A stretch of 64,000 nucleotides of DNA, from contig NC_047071.1 of the NCBI RefSeq assembly GCF_902459465.1, positions 9,132,098-9,196,097 of the forward strand, given 5' to 3'. This stretch comes from Asterias rubens. Its lineage: Eukaryota; Echinodermata; Asteroidea; Forcipulatida; Asteriidae. Below, piece by piece: positions 12,603-25,400 of the stretch (positions are counted from its first letter, which is position 1; every line of letters begins with the position of its first letter). Below the pieces are notes generated by a model. The model was not told the origin of the DNA. It was given only the letters and a program-made list of their open reading frames with translations, and made no database searches. The position numbers and the translations under genes were made by a program.

Positions 12603-14043
12603 TTGTCTTTGAATGGGTTGTTGGCGTCTCTAACGCAGCGGCTTCAGGTTTGTTTCCGGTGTTGGAGTATGTGTCGTGCTCGGTACCACGTTCTCGAGTA
12701 CCACGGCCAGTTCTGTTTAAATGGCACTCGAACTCATGCTCCGTAAAAATACCCGAACACCACTCGCTATTTTGAAGTCAGAAAACCCTCAACGGAGAAC
12801 TCACGCACATTTTTGGACTGAAACACCCAACCTATTATAGGGAGGCTCCGGTCTATGGCGAGATTCAAACCGGGGTCCAAAGAGATGTATCCGACACCAA
12901 AGTGCTGTTTTGGTGGAACTTGTACTCGTGCTTGTTAAAACGGACCGTTTTCTTGTGTTTCCATTTTACTTTAATGCAAACATGTTTTAATGGCCTGACT
13001 TTTCGACCCTTGCAAAGTCTTTCTCGGGTCATTATACCACAGGTCCTTCTGTTGGCAAGCATTTTGCATTTTATTTTCTCTTTTAAACTTAATTTATGTT
13101 AATTTTATTTTGGAGTACATCATGAAGTCATCAGTTTAAACAAGGCGTGAAAGAGCAACCCTTATACAGACCATAGTTTAAATTTAGATGTCACCATCAC
13201 GAAAAATGCAATGCTTTCACGAAGTCTAAAAATAAACACCAAGCTGTTCAAACGTATGTTACAATAACCAGTTAATGTCAAGAAGTGCGGAAACAGTACA
13301 TGTTTTAATTATCTAACTCGTTAAAAAGGGGGAAGTTTGAGCCATGTTCGCCAAGGGACAGCTCTAAGGTTTGTACCGGATCAATCTAAATGCCATAGAA
13401 AACGAAACAAAGTATCCTAAGACGCCGGAGCATGTTGAGATTGATATAAGCTGGGTATAAATAGACACTCCTGTATCACTGCCAAATAAAGAGACCTGCC
13501 GTTGCAAAGGATTATGGTGGGGTTGATGGATGGGGGGGGGGGGTAAAGGGGTCGCCAAGAGTACAGGAAGTTAGGAACATTTGACGAAATTAGTTCGAAA
13601 CATACTTCCAACCTCCCCTTGGCAAACGGTGATATAATAATATTAAAATAGGGTAGGCCCTCATCGTCTATTTTTTTGTAATTACTCATAAAAAATGAAC
13701 GACATTTAAAACGCATGGTTAAGACTAAAGGAGAGCTGTTGACAATATTAAACATGGCTAGAAGCGACATCTTTTGAAGAAATAATTTTAGAAAAAGAAG
13801 TAAGTTTTTAACGCCATAATTGAATATTAGAAAGGCTTCGGGCGTGAAAGTCTTTGCCATGCATCTGCAAGCACACAGCAACAAGGATGTTTTTTCGTTC
13901 ACGCGTTCTTGCAACGTCGTTGAGTAATCGAATGTTTAATTTTAAGTGCGTTTTAGGCGAAATTCGTATCTGCCTTAATAGAAACATGTCATATTTTAAC
14001 TTTATTTAAAAATAGATCATCATTGAATCAAAATGAAACCGGC
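12603..14043. other. Gene-free region with repeat relics
   Basis: A repeat motif tggcctgacttttcgaccc (12989) is shared with tggcctcacgtttcgaccc in intron B (17403). G13 lies near 13531. A worn family-1 relic lies near 13850-13915. The 165-residue minus-strand open frame here runs over repeat and is not credited as a gene. Confidence 0.45.
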
Positions 14044-14412
14044 TTAAAAGCAGGGACACTATTGGTAGTTACTCAACATACTTAATAGCATACAGCCTAA
14101 CTTGGTTACGAGTAATGGGAGAGGTTGATAGTATTAAATATTGTGTGAAACGGCTCCCTCTGAAGTGAAGTAGTTTTCCACGAATTTGATTTCGAGACCA
14201 CAAGTCTAGAATTTGAGGTCCCAAAATCAAGCATCTGAAAGCACACAACTTCGTGCGACAAGGGTGTTTTTTTTCTTTCATAGTTATCTCGCAACTCCGA
14301 CAACCAATCGAGCTCAAATTTTCACAGGTTTGTTATTGTATGCATAATGTTGAGATACATAAAGTGAGAAGACTGGTCTTTGACATTTTCCAATAGTGTC
14401 AACTGGCTTTAA
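14044..14412 (+). repeat. MITE family 1, full copy
   Basis: Ends ttaaaagcagggacactatt and agtgtcaactggctttaa, with the central gaatttgaggtccc hairpin. Confidence 0.75.
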
Positions 14413-14617
14413 TAGAAACATGTCATATTTAGCATCACTTGTTACCTATTGAAGTTGGGTTGATTTCAAGTCATACGCGTGTGTGTTTGGTGATGGGGCT
14501 GTGCTGGGGTAGCATGATGAGTGGGTGAGGGGGGGGGGGGTAGTCACTATAGCTATGAAACAAATGAAACTTTATTTAAAAATAGATCAACCAATGAATA
14601 AAAATGCAACTCGTCTT

Positions 14618-15011
14618 AAAGGAACACGTTGCCTTGGATCGGACGAGTTGGTCTATAAAAAGCGTTTGAAACCGTTTGTTATGAGATGCATAATTATGGT
14701 TAGAAAGATGTTTTAAAAGAAGAATATAATGATCCACACAAGTATCATTCAAAACTGTACGGTTTACTTTGTACGTCGCGAACTATCACGGTCGGCCATT
14801 TATGGGAGTCAAAAATGTTGACTCCCATAAATGGCCGACCGTGTTATTGGACGAGGTACAAAGAAAACCACGCAATTTCGAGGCATATTTGTGTAGATCA
14901 TTGTAGTCTACTTTTACAACATCTTTCGAACCATATGCATTTTATAACAAACGGTTACAGAACGCTTTTCAAATACCAACTCGACCGATCCAAGGCAACG
15001 TGTTTCTTTAA
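14618..15011. repeat. Palindromic MITE, family 3 (aaggaacacgttgcc ends)
   Basis: An almost complete inverted repeat of about 390 bases, centred on tgggagtcaaaa...tgactccca near 14815. Ends are aaaggaacacgttgcc and ggcaacgtgtttcttta. Sister copies are at 21759-22111 and 25522-25910. Confidence 0.82.
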
Positions 15012-16612
15012 CGACATGTGAAGTTCTCCGTTTTTTAAGGACCTAAAACAAAAATCGAAGCAACAGCTTACCACCCAATGAACTTCGGCTTAAATAATGT
15101 TTGCATTAATTATTAAACCCTGTTCATTGTTTCCGCAATTAGTTTTACATCTGTTCGGATGTCTAAGTTGGAACGCTCATGGGGAGTCATTCTCACATCA
15201 TGACCCGATCATAATCTGATTGATTACTAATGACATTGATTTGGTATCTTCTGTCCGATCATGCTCGGAATGACGCCATCACACCACGTTGTCTTTGAAG
15301 ACAGATATCGGCCAATAGGTCAATGCTATAATTAAACCTTGGCGGCCATTGGGGTAGAAGGCACCCATCACAACAATAGCATAGTGTATCCCTGGTCTAC
15401 CATAGTTATTTTAATATTGTGTAGAAGTTGTTTTCTCCACACTCTCAAATACTCCAGCAACCTATTTCACGAAACGCTATGGTTAATCCCATCTCGAGTT
15501 AGGGCTTCCTAACTTTGGGTGTAAACATACGACTATGATTACCAAACTAAACCTGTCCGAAGTTAGAAAAAGAGTTTTGGTGAAATCGACTCCTGGACAG
15601 AGTTGACCTGGATCCGGGTCCCGTGGGGCCTGACCCATTTTTTGTCAGAGTGAGTCAAACATAGACACAATTCAAAATTAAAACTTTTCGGGGTAAGCCT
15701 GACCCAAAAATGAGTCAAGCCCCTGGGATGAGGATTTCGGGTCAATTCTGATCCTTTTTCTGTTTAAGGCAGATGTACATCCAAAAGCCGTTTGTTTTGT
15801 CCCATTTAAATACAAAAAGTCTACATGGCATTCGTCTACACCAGTCGAGGTTGAAACAAACAAGAAGTAGACAAGAACTTGACGACGAAATTAGGTTTCC
15901 AATACTTGTACCCATTCATTCTAGCAATCTGATGAGCATTTACAAATTCTGTCCACAATGTTTCATGCAGCAGATATTCTCGTTGTTTCATTCATTAAAT
16001 ATGGTATTTTAAAACAGACAACATTTGTTCATCAACTGTTCCAGCCAGGAAACACCCTGATAAATGAGGTACAAATTAGTCACCGCTAAAAACGACACAT
16101 CCAAACTATTTCTCCATTTCATATTAGAACACCACTCCTGTATCATTCCAGTTGTCGGAAGCAATTACAATCGCTCAGCAAATCCCCAAGTTTCAATTAA
16201 TTACCACCTGCTAAACCTGGATATGACAAGATACACGAAATTTCAAACTAACGGGTCAAGCTTGCCTTGCTTAAGATAAAAAGGATATTCCACAAAGGGA
16301 AAAAAAATAACTGCTGGCACGAGTTTAAGACGAGTCATTCCTTGACCTTCAAAAGGATAGATTGTGAATCACGCGTCTGTGGCTCACGATCAAGTATTAC
16401 ACTGTAAAAAAAAAAACGTAGAACGGAAGACAGGCGAAGCAAGCTTGGTGCCTTGGTGTTGTCATACTTTGCGTTCCTTCTTTAGAACACAAACCTCTGT
16501 ATCAAGCTAGCAATTAGCTTTAAAGACAGGGACAGTGTACGGGCTCATGTCTTCTTACTTTAAGCATTGACATTGTATAAAAAAAGAACTCGGGCGAATC
16601 ATAAAGCCCAAG
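15012..16612. other. Gene-free region upstream of gene B
   Basis: It holds a worn inverted-repeat element (about 15464-15590, tttcacgaaacgc / ggtgaaatcgac, related to family 6) and a family-8 element (about 15590-15770, gacctggatccgggtcc). A TATAA at 16576, only about 35 bases before the gene B start, is a weak promoter candidate. Confidence 0.45.
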
Positions 16613-19600
16613 ATGGCGGCGATTTGGTTGCTGAAGTTGTTCCTTGTCTGCAGTCTGGCGTCTGGTAAGAGACATGATACATTTTTGTTGCCTTTTTTTA
16701 ATGTTGATTGTGATTTTTTTGTAGAAATTTGTGAAAGGTATTAATTGAGTGGGCGACTTTAGGTTGATGCATAATGAAAATGGGACACCTGTTACTGGCA
16801 GGGTTGTTCTTACTCCCCGGATAGGTATGTTGTTGGGAAACAATGCACAAGTTTTTTCTTTATGAGGGAACTTTAAGCCATTGGACCCTTTCGGTACAGA
16901 AAAAAACAAAAAAAGTTCACAGATTTACAAATCATTTACAGGGTTTACAGAAGGTAATGGTGAAAGACTTCTCTTGAAATATTAGTCCATGTAATGCTTT
17001 ACTTTTTGAGAAAACGGTAAAACAATATAAATTCTCGTTAGCGAGAATTACGGATTTCTTTTAAACACATGTCATGACACGGCGGAACGCGCGGAAACAA
17101 ACGTGGGTTTTCCCGTTATTTTCTCCCGACTCCGATGACCGATTGAGCCTAAATTTTCACAGGTTTGTTGTTTTATATATAAGTTTCTACTTTTCTACTT
17201 TTCAAGCGTCGTCGTATTTTTTTCCCAGTATTTTTGTAGATATTTTAATTTGATTTTTGAGGTTGAACAAAGAGTTGACTATAGTGGGATTCGAACCAAT
17301 GCTCTACCAACTGAGCTATCTAGCCCTATATTGGCAGTGTCCCTATTTTGTCAATATCTTTGTTCGGGGGTGCCCGTGTTTTAACTTGCAAACAATAGTT
17401 AATGGCCTCACGTTTCGACCCTAGCAGAGTCTTTCTCGAAGGCTAAATGATATTTTAACTTGTGATAACTTCATGACTGTGATCTTGACCTTCTAAGTTG
17501 ATTGTGTACTGGACATTTTTTTTTTTTCAAAATAGTGTTATCAAATTCAAGGTAACTATACTTTGCTAACTATACATAAACTTATGTGTCGCGAGTGGAT
17601 GGTCGTACAGGTTACTTTGATGCTATGTTGTATTAATGTTGGCGATAGTTTTTATTTTGTCTCTTGGGGTAGATGTGGGTGATTTTTTTTTTTTAGAAGT
17701 CTTGAAAAGGGGAGTTTTATTGGTGAAAGTCACTTCACAATACTTTTTTTTAGTTCGTGTTTATTTATTTATTTTGTTTTATTCATTTAATTACAGTCCC
17801 AACAGCAGGCTCAAATGACAACCTCGGGCCACCCACCCCTTCACCAGGAAGAACTCACAGCTTTAGTGTGCCGGTCGGAAGTATAATAAACACAGAGAAA
17901 GGCTTTCTACCAAGAGGTCCTACTATAACATTTCCTAATGGTAACGCTGGTGGCGCTCAACCGACCACACCATTCATTTTGCCGACTGTGAGGTCAAGTG
18001 TCACAAACGGACCGCTGGTAGATACAGAACCAGTCGGACGTGCTGGTGTAACACAAAAAGGCGGGAACGCGGGGACAAATGGCGCAACTGACACTGGAAT
18101 GTCAAAAGGTGGCGCTATAATCCCAGCAGGGAACCCAAATACCCCAAACGTTGGAGTAGCTCCGGACTCAGGGGTTACAGGGACGGGGACAACGAACACA
18201 CAACCAGGTGGTGGAACAGCAGCCGGAGTTCCGGATCCCGGGGTTAACGGAAACCCTGGCACAGGTACCTCTACTAATAATCCGGGTGTTAATTATCCGA
18301 GTGGTGGAACAACAAATGGAGCGTCTGGTACAAGCTTGAACGGACACCCTAAATCAGGAACGTCAAACACAAATCCAAGTGGTGGATCAGCAGCCGGAGT
18401 TCCGGATCCTGGGGTTAACGGAAGCCCTGGTTCGGGGACCTCTAGCAATAATCCGGGTGTAAATAATCTGAGTGGTGGAACAACGAATGGAGCTTCGGGT
18501 ACAGGCGTGAACGGAAATCCTAAATCAGGAACGTCAATCACAAATCCAAGTGGTGGAACAGCAGCTGGAGTTCCAGATCCTGGGGTTAACGGAAACCCTG
18601 GTGCCGGGACCCCTAGCAAAAATCCGGGTGTAAATAATCCGAGTGGTGGAACAACGAATGGAACTTCGGGTACAGGCGTGAACGGAAATACGACAAACAC
18701 AAATCCAAGTGGTGGAACAGCAGCTGGAGTTCCAGATCCTGGGGTTAACGGAAACCCTGGCGGGGGAACCTCTAGCAATAGTCCGGGTGTAAATAATCCG
18801 AGTGGTGGAACAACGAATGGAACGTCGGGTACAGGCGTGAACGGAAATACGACAAACACAAATCCAAGTGGTGGAACAGCAGCTGGAGTTCCAGATCCTG
18901 GGGTTAACGTAAACCCTGGCGGGGGAACCTCTAGCAATAATCCGGGTGTAAATAATCCGAGTGGTGGAACAACGAATGGAACGTCGGGTACAGGCGTGAA
19001 CGGAAATACGACAAACACAAATCCAAGTGGTGGAACAGCAGCTGGAGTTCCAGATCCTGGGGTTAACGGAAACCCTGGTGCAGGGACCCCTAGCAATAAT
19101 CCGGGTGTAAATAATCCGAGTGGTGGAACAACAAATGGAGCGTCTGGTACAGGCTTGAACGGAAACCCTAAATCAGGAACGTCAAACACAAATCCAAGTG
19201 GTGGATCAGCAGCCGGAGTTCCGGATCCTGGGGTTAACGGAAGCCCTGGTTCGGGGACCTCTAGCAATAATCCGGGTGTAAATAATCTGAGTGGTGGAAC
19301 AACGAATGGAGCTTCGGGTACAGGCGTGAACGGAAATCCTAAATCAGGAACGTCAATCACAAATCCAAGTGGTGGAACAGCAGCTGGAGTTCCAGATCCT
19401 GGGGTTAACGGAAACCCTGGTGCCGGGACCCCTAGCAAAAATCCGGGTGTAAATAATCCGAGGGGTGGAACAACGAATGGAACTTCGGGTACAGGCGTGA
19501 ACGGAAATACGACAAACACAAATCCAAGTGGTGGAACAGCAGCTGGAGTTCCAGATCCTGGGGTTAACGGAAACCCTGGCGGGGGAACCTCTAGCAATAG

Positions 19601-21671
19601 TCCGGGTGTAAATAATCCGAGTGGTGGAACAACGAATGGAACGTCGGGTACAGGCGTGAACGGAAATACGACAAACACAAATCCAAGTGGTGGAACAGCA
19701 GCTGGAGTTCCAGATCCTGGGGTTAACGGAAACCCTGGCGGGGGAACCTCTAGCAATAATCCGGGTGTAAATAATCCGAGTGGTGGAAAAACGAATGGAA
19801 CGTCGGGTACAGGCGTGAACGGAAATACGACAAACACAAATCCAAGTGGTGGAACAGCAGCTGGAGTTCCAGATCCTTGGGTTAACGGAAACCCTGGTGC
19901 GGGGACCCCTAGCAATAATCCGGGTGTAAATAATCCGAGTGGTGGAACAATGAATGGAACTTCGGGTACAGGCGTGAACGGAAATACGACAAACACAAAT
20001 CCAAGTGGCGGTACAGCAGCTGGAGTTCCGGATCCTGGAGTTAACGGAAACCCTGGCGGAGGCACATCTAGCACTAATCCGGGTGTAAATAATCCGAGTG
20101 GCGGAACAACGAATGGAACGTCGGGTACAGGCGTGAACGGAAATACGACAAACACAAATCCAAGCGCGACTGATCCTAGTGGTGGGGGAACGGCTAACGG
20201 GGTTCCGACTGGTGGGGCAGGAGGCAGCGTTCCGGGATCTGGAAATCCTGGTTCTGGATCACCAAACGTTCCGGGAACCCCAGTGAATGGGCCAGCAGCA
20301 GGAACCCCAGGAGTGAACACTAGTAATGGAAATCCGAACTCCGGGCTTCCGGGTAGCCCGACCAATGGAGGTAATGGCGGAAGTGCTGTCACTCTATCAC
20401 CAATTGTGACTAAAATGAATAAACCTCTACTACCCACACCTGTAATGTTCGAAATACAACCCTTTGCTCCTCAACAAGGAGACGAAAATAGCAAGAGTTC
20501 AGAAGAGTCAGAAACGAACAAAAGGAAAAAGGGTTGGACCGGAACTGTTACCTCAGACGAGTCTGGGGGAACGGGAACCTCAACTGGGACCGGGGGAACT
20601 GGTGGGACTGTGGGAACTGGAACTTCGAGTGGGACTGGAGGAGCTGGAACCTCAAGCGGGACCGGTGGAATAGGTGGGACTGGGGGAACTGGAACTTCGA
20701 GTGGGACCGGGGGCACTGGAACATCAAGCGGGACCGGGGGAACCGGTTACCCAGGAGGCACCGGGGGTTTTGGGGGAACTGGGGGAACGGGAGCTACTGG
20801 TACGGGTAGTGGAGGGCAAGGTCGTACTGGAGGTTCGGGAGTTGGCACCGGAGCTGCCGGAGGAGCAGCTGGTAGGGGGACGGGAGGGACGGGAGGGACG
20901 GGAGGGGTGGGTGGCACGGGAGGCACAGGTGGAACTATGGCAGGAGAAGGTTCAGTTGGGCCTTTCGGGCCCGGTGTGGATTTTGGGTCGGAGGGATCAG
21001 TTGGCGGAGAAGGCACCTATGGCAATGGAGGAACTGATGGGAGAGGCGGTTACGGTGGAACTGGAACCGGAACTGGTACTGATACCGGCAGGGGTACAGG
21101 CACTGGTACCGGCTCCGGTACAGGAACTGGTACTGGAACTGGAACCGGAACATCAGGCTCTACCGGGTCAGGGACTGGGACTGCTAGCTCTGGTGGAAGG
21201 CCAGGCTTCGGTATTCCAGCTGGACGGGGAACCGCTGTCGGAATACCAACTCCTAGCCCGAGAGATCGGTTGACACGTCTTCCAGTTGACGGGAACGGTA
21301 GGATTCCGTCGGGACGCGGACAGAGCCCGAACCTGCCCGGGCAAAACCAGCCAGGTATCGGCGGGGGGACGGGGCAAGGAGGTGTCAAGCACGGTACAAG
21401 TGGTGTTTACGACGAAACACATCCCAGTGTTACGGTAGGGGGTATCGTCAACCACGTCAATGGACAGAATGACACATCGGGAAGGATTACCGGCGGGGCG
21501 ATCGGTGGCGTAGTCGGGGGCCTCGCACTGATAGCCGGAGCGGCTGTTGGAGTTTACTTCATCAAAAAGAAACGTACCAATGTGCCACTGATCAACAAAG
21601 CAGGAACGTATGAAACAATCGAGATGAGCACACAAAGAGATTCGGTTCCACTGGAAACAGCCGAAGGGTAG
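16613..21671 (+). CDS. Gene B: giant Gly/Asn/Thr/Pro tandem-repeat single-pass membrane protein (1308 aa)
   Basis: Exon 1 is 16613-16664 (MAAIWLLKLFLVCSLAS plus G) with donor GTAAGA. Exon 2 is 17797-21671, after acceptor TTACAG. The joined codon is Val, completing a signal peptide cleaved near residue 21-23. Residues of about 152-804 are tandem repeats of 53 or 57 residues, each with a PDPGVNGNPG-type core, PGVNNPSGGTTNG and GTGVNGN. A linker follows with an acidic Ser/Glu patch and a basic NKRKKG at about 924. A Gly-Thr-Gly/Ser-Gly low-complexity block covers about 938-1145. The membrane helix is at about 1251-1273 (GAIGGVVGGLALIAGAAVGV...). A 35-residue cytoplasmic tail begins KKKR and contains YETI, a Yxx-hydrophobic motif. 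There are almost no cysteines. It resembles elastomeric or silk-like matrix proteins in composition only; automated tools may misname it PE-PGRS or spidroin. The function is unknown. Confidence 0.85.
16665..17796. other. Intron B with repeat relics
   Basis: It contains a family-1/2 relic (17100-17180), a minus-strand tRNA-like SINE head (17283-17330; ggattcgaacc and ccaactgagctatctagcc, anticodon arm missing) and the tggcctcacgtttcgaccc motif at 17403. Confidence 0.5.
18200..20160 (+). repeat. Coding tandem repeat, 159/171-bp units, inside gene B
   Basis: The phrase aaatccaagtgg recurs at 18371, 18542, 18701, 18860, 19019, 19190, 19361, 19520, 19679, 19838, 19997 and 20156. Spacings are 171 or 159 bases, so the frame is always kept. 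The order of unit types repeats with a period of 819 bases (171,159,159,159,171), so 18371-19189 is duplicated as 19190-20008 with only a few substitutions and one shorter last unit. Confidence 0.92.
20560..21185 (+). repeat. Gly-Thr-Gly / Ser-Gly low-complexity coding block in gene B
   Basis: Short imperfect repeats of ggaact/ggaacc/gggact units encode runs such as GTGGTGGTGTSSGTGG and GTGTGTGTSG. It is in frame with gene B and lies between the long repeats and the membrane helix. Long open frames in the other five phases here are by-products of the period. Confidence 0.85.
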
Positions 21672-21758
21672 TCTATTACAACACCCTTAAGACTGTTCTT
21701 ATGGGTATCAATTAACAATCCATCCAATATACTATTGGGTTTACAAAGTAATTTTGAG

Positions 21759-22111
21759 TTAAAGGAACACATTGCCTTGGATCGGGCGATTTGGTCTTTA
21801 AAAAGCGTTTGAAACAGTTTTTTTTATGAAATGCAAATGGTTAGATAGATAATTTCAAAGTAGATCATAATGATCATCAAAGACATGCCTCGAAATTGCA
21901 AGGTTTTTCCTTTTACGTCGCGAAGAAACACGGTCGGCCATTTTGTCGAGCCCAAATTATGACTCCATAATGGCCGGCCGTGTTAGTTCGCGACGTAAAA
22001 GAAAAACCGTGCAGTTTGAAGTGATACTTGTGTGGATCATACATTCTACTTTTAGAGTAATTTTTGAACCCTTTTATTTCATAACGAACATAAAACTCTT
22101 TCACCAACGTC
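21759..22111. repeat. MITE family 3, right end decayed
   Basis: It begins ttaaaggaacacattgcc, with a central cacggtcggccatttt / taatggccggccgtg palindrome at about 21930-21985. The right terminus has lost its match. Confidence 0.75.
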
Positions 22112-23259
22112 ACATGCGGCTACACTTTGCACTTAATTTGACATTTTTGGAGTAAAAACTACTTTGTCAAAGGCAAATTAGGCTATGCCTCTTAGTTGTT
22201 AGAACCTTTGAATGTTTCCATCCTATGAAACTAACCTATGAAAATATCATTTCAAATGGTGGTCGTGTTTATGTTGTATCGCCAAAAATCCGGAGCGAAT
22301 GTCCAAGCAGGAATTGAAACTCTAAATGGGAACACACACCCAAAGAAGCGTTACCGCGGTAACGCTTTTTTACACTTAAATGTTCTGGAGTTAACAGTGA
22401 TATATTTTCAATAGCCGCAGCACTTCGTAAATACTGCGCACTTTGCTGCCTCAGTTTCCAGACTTAAAACCGAAGTCATAGTAAAGACCATTAAATAAAA
22501 TGCAAGTTCAGCATGCATCGTCCACGATGTGCACTGCACAACCAACGTATTAATGTCATTTTTAGGATCATTGATGATGGCGTCGGTTGCATTGGGCCAG
22601 AATTTTACATTGAAATGTGCATCGATATCATTGCTTGACAAGGTATAGAAGACATTATTTTACTAGACATTGATTTTTTTCTTCTGAGAAAACTGAAGTC
22701 TATAACCATGTGTAACTGTCAATAGTATACACATTAAGGCCTAAATGATTTTGGTTGGAATCAGTTTTGCCTCAGTTTTTCAAAATAATTCCCGACTAAT
22801 AATTCATATCTCGAGGAAAGTGCATAGGGAAAGGGTTGTTTTAAGAACTTCACTATCAGTCAATTTGTTTAACTTAAAATTGACCTTTACCAATCCTGTA
22901 TTGACACCAAACTACTGAATAAATAGTTAAATATTTAGCACGGGAATCACGATGACAAGTTGCCATTGGAACCTAGTTAAATAATTCGTATGGAAACCAG
23001 GAAACACAGATAACACAGGAACTTCTGCAGCCCCTTGGATTGATAAAAAAAAAAAAATGTATTTTAAGAAATGATTAAAACGAAAAATAGAAAAGTTATA
23101 TGAATTGAATAATTAAACAGCAAAGTTTTGATTGATTTTGTACAATTTCAAAGCTAATTTCAGGTTTCACACCGTCAATGTATCATAGAACGCAGGTGCC
23201 CGTGAAAGTGCGGGAGACTTTTTTATCACACGTTTAAGCGACGTAAGTGCTTATAGTTG
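22112..23259. other. Gene-free region after gene B
   Basis: The only structure noted is a perfect 22-bp palindrome at 22346-22367 (aagcgttaccg and its inverse). Confidence 0.5.
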
Positions 23260-23518
23260 TATGCGTTCGAGTAGCTTCCCTGAGTCGGCCCTGGTCTGCC
23301 CCGGTACGTTCGAATAGCTTTGACGGGGCTCACCCGGGTCAGCCCCCCCCCCCCCCCCCCCCCGTGCCCTGCTTGTGGAGTGGGCCACTTGGGGTGACCT
23401 GAGGTGCACGCCGTCACCACGGGAGGGCGAGTGTGATCGTTCGATTAGCTCTTGTCAGGGACTCACACGAGTGAGCACTGCGGGGTCGACCTAGGGAAGC
23501 TGAACGAACGCACCCATA
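23260..23518. repeat. Inverted-repeat element, family 9 (cgttcg...gaagct ends)
   Basis: GC-rich; begins atgcgttcgagtagcttcc and ends ggaagctgaacgaacgcacc. Inside are ggggctcacccgggt and a C21 tract (23343-23363). A copy is at 51642-51897. Confidence 0.7.
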
Positions 23519-23678
23519 TCTTTGTCGCAAACACCCATTGCGCAAGCGCTAGTTGTTGAATGGGGCGCATGCTAGGCCAGAATGCACCTCATTCCACGCC
23601 GTACCGAGAACACACTGGCACCGAGTATTTGTGATCAGGTGAAAGGACACCTCAAAATGATTCAAAACCGATGAGACC

Positions 23679-23924
23679 TGGGGCCAATTTCATAGAGCTG
23701 CTTAAGCAAACAATTTGCTTAAGCACGAAAATAGCTGGCTTATTTTACACACGTTACTGGCCAAAATGTCATGCCATATACATTGCTCGAGACTGGTATT
23801 TAGCTGTTGTTTACTTAGCATAACAATTGAGTGGGGTCTTGGCCGATAATCTGATTTTACTAAGCAAGGAATTGTTTGCTTAATCAGATTGTTTTGCCTA
23901 AGCACCTCTATGAAATTGGGCCCT
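23679..23924. repeat. MITE family 7 (gggccaatttcatagag ends)
   Basis: Terminal inverted repeats ggggccaatttcatagagct and its inverse ctctatgaaattgggcccc-type at 23905-23924. Internal gcttaagcaaacaatt parts also invert. Confidence 0.75.
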
Positions 23925-24564
23925 GACAAATATATTTAGATCATTACATCACTGCTTTGACTACAATGTAAAAAACTTGAAAGCTAACATTGATTTGTAG
24001 AAAAAAATGTGATATCAACCTGAAAAAAATAATAATAATAATACGAATAATTGTTTTTGAAATATCGCTGTGAATATTGACGTACTTTTAAAATCACTGC
24101 TATTTTTTAAGTGACGGTGTTTGTTAACGTTGAGGAAATTGTCAAAATATTGTCGGTTTTGACATTATAGTGTTTTGATTGTACAAATAACTAATTTAAA
24201 GGTATCAGTTTGAACTGTATAATAAAATAAGTGTGAAGTAGTTATGCTATGTTTAACAATGCACATAGAAACACTGTATAATACACATGCGATTTTGTGC
24301 ATCATTTTATGGGGGAAATTAGATTAATTTTTCTATTGGCCCCGTATTTAAGAACACGAACATCTCTACATAATTCCATATGACACATTTATAAGTTACC
24401 CTTTCTGTTTTGTTCCTGATCTGAATAAGTAAACCATACTTAATTACAGACCATACGGTTGGAGTTCGAACTGCATAGTATACGAACTTGATTTTGGAGT
24501 ATTATCGGCTGTAGACCAATGATCGTATTCGGTGTGACAATAAACCAAATCAAAGTAACTACAA

Positions 24565-24779
24565 CTCTAAAAACTACCGAGTCAGCACTGACCCGGGTCC
24601 TAGTTCTGTTCAGCGGGAACTGGGTTAGTTTGTCCCAGAATCTATAAACGGGGTCAAAATAACGCAGAACCCGAGTTGGAAGACAGTTAAAGAAAACGGT
24701 TCAGGTTAATCTGACCCGGATTGAGTCAGGCCACATTGAACCAGGATCCAGGTCAACACTGACCATGAATGTTTTAGAG
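24565..24779. repeat. MITE family 8 (ctctaaaa ends, ggtcag...gaccc)
   Basis: Starts ctctaaaaactaccgagtca and ends with the worn inverse near gaatgttttagag. Inside are repeated cgggtcc/ggacccgg pieces. Worn relatives are at about 15590-15770 and 31362-31502. Confidence 0.6.
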
Positions 24780-25097
24780 TGAAGTAGGGGCTACTGCGAC
24801 CCACCCAGGTTTGATGTTTTGGACCCGGCAGCTCAAAAGTACTGGTCAATCAGTCCTTGTCGGTGGTTTCTTAAAGAGTAAACAAACAAATAATACCGAT
24901 TGGTTAGAGAACAAGTTAAGTGCAAGTGGAACCAGAAATAAATAACTTCAAATACGCTAACAGAGTTTATTTGTGGAACGTTGTATTAACTGTGACAATT
25001 CGGCAATAAATTTCTTTCAGTCAAATATTATATGGAGTTAAAGATTGTGTTTGTTTTGCAGTCGCCTCATAGGTTTTAAAGTGAATAACTTAGTTGT

Positions 25098-25117
25098 AAA
25101 ACAACGACAACGACAAT

Positions 25118-25169
<52 letters not shown>

Positions 25170-25176
25170 GCGACAG

Positions 25177-25212
<36 letters not shown>

Positions 25213-25400
25213 TGACAATGACAATGACATGGACAGTGACAGCAACGTCATTATCATGGACAGCGACAGCGACAATGACATCGACAGTGACAGCAACAGT
25301 GACAGTGACAGTGACACCGACAATGACAGTGACAGCAACAACGACAACGGCAGCAGCAGCAGTACCAGCAGCAGCAGCAACAAAAACAACGACAACAAAA
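25098..25400 (+). repeat. (ACGACA)n compound microsatellite
   Basis: Hexamer runs of acgacaacgaca degrade into gacagtgacagc and gcagcagcagc. Long frames (poly-Thr, Asp-Ser, poly-Val) in several phases come from the period. No signal peptide or splice partner was found. Confidence 0.9.

Noticed and set aside
13417-13914. 165-residue minus-strand frame
   Set aside because: It crosses a G tract and a MITE relic and has no recognisable domain or splice partner.
18293-20437. 714-residue open frame on the minus strand opposite gene B
   Set aside because: It exists only because the coding repeat has a period divisible by three and lacks stop complements. It has no signal peptide, no splice context, and a composition that mirrors gene B.
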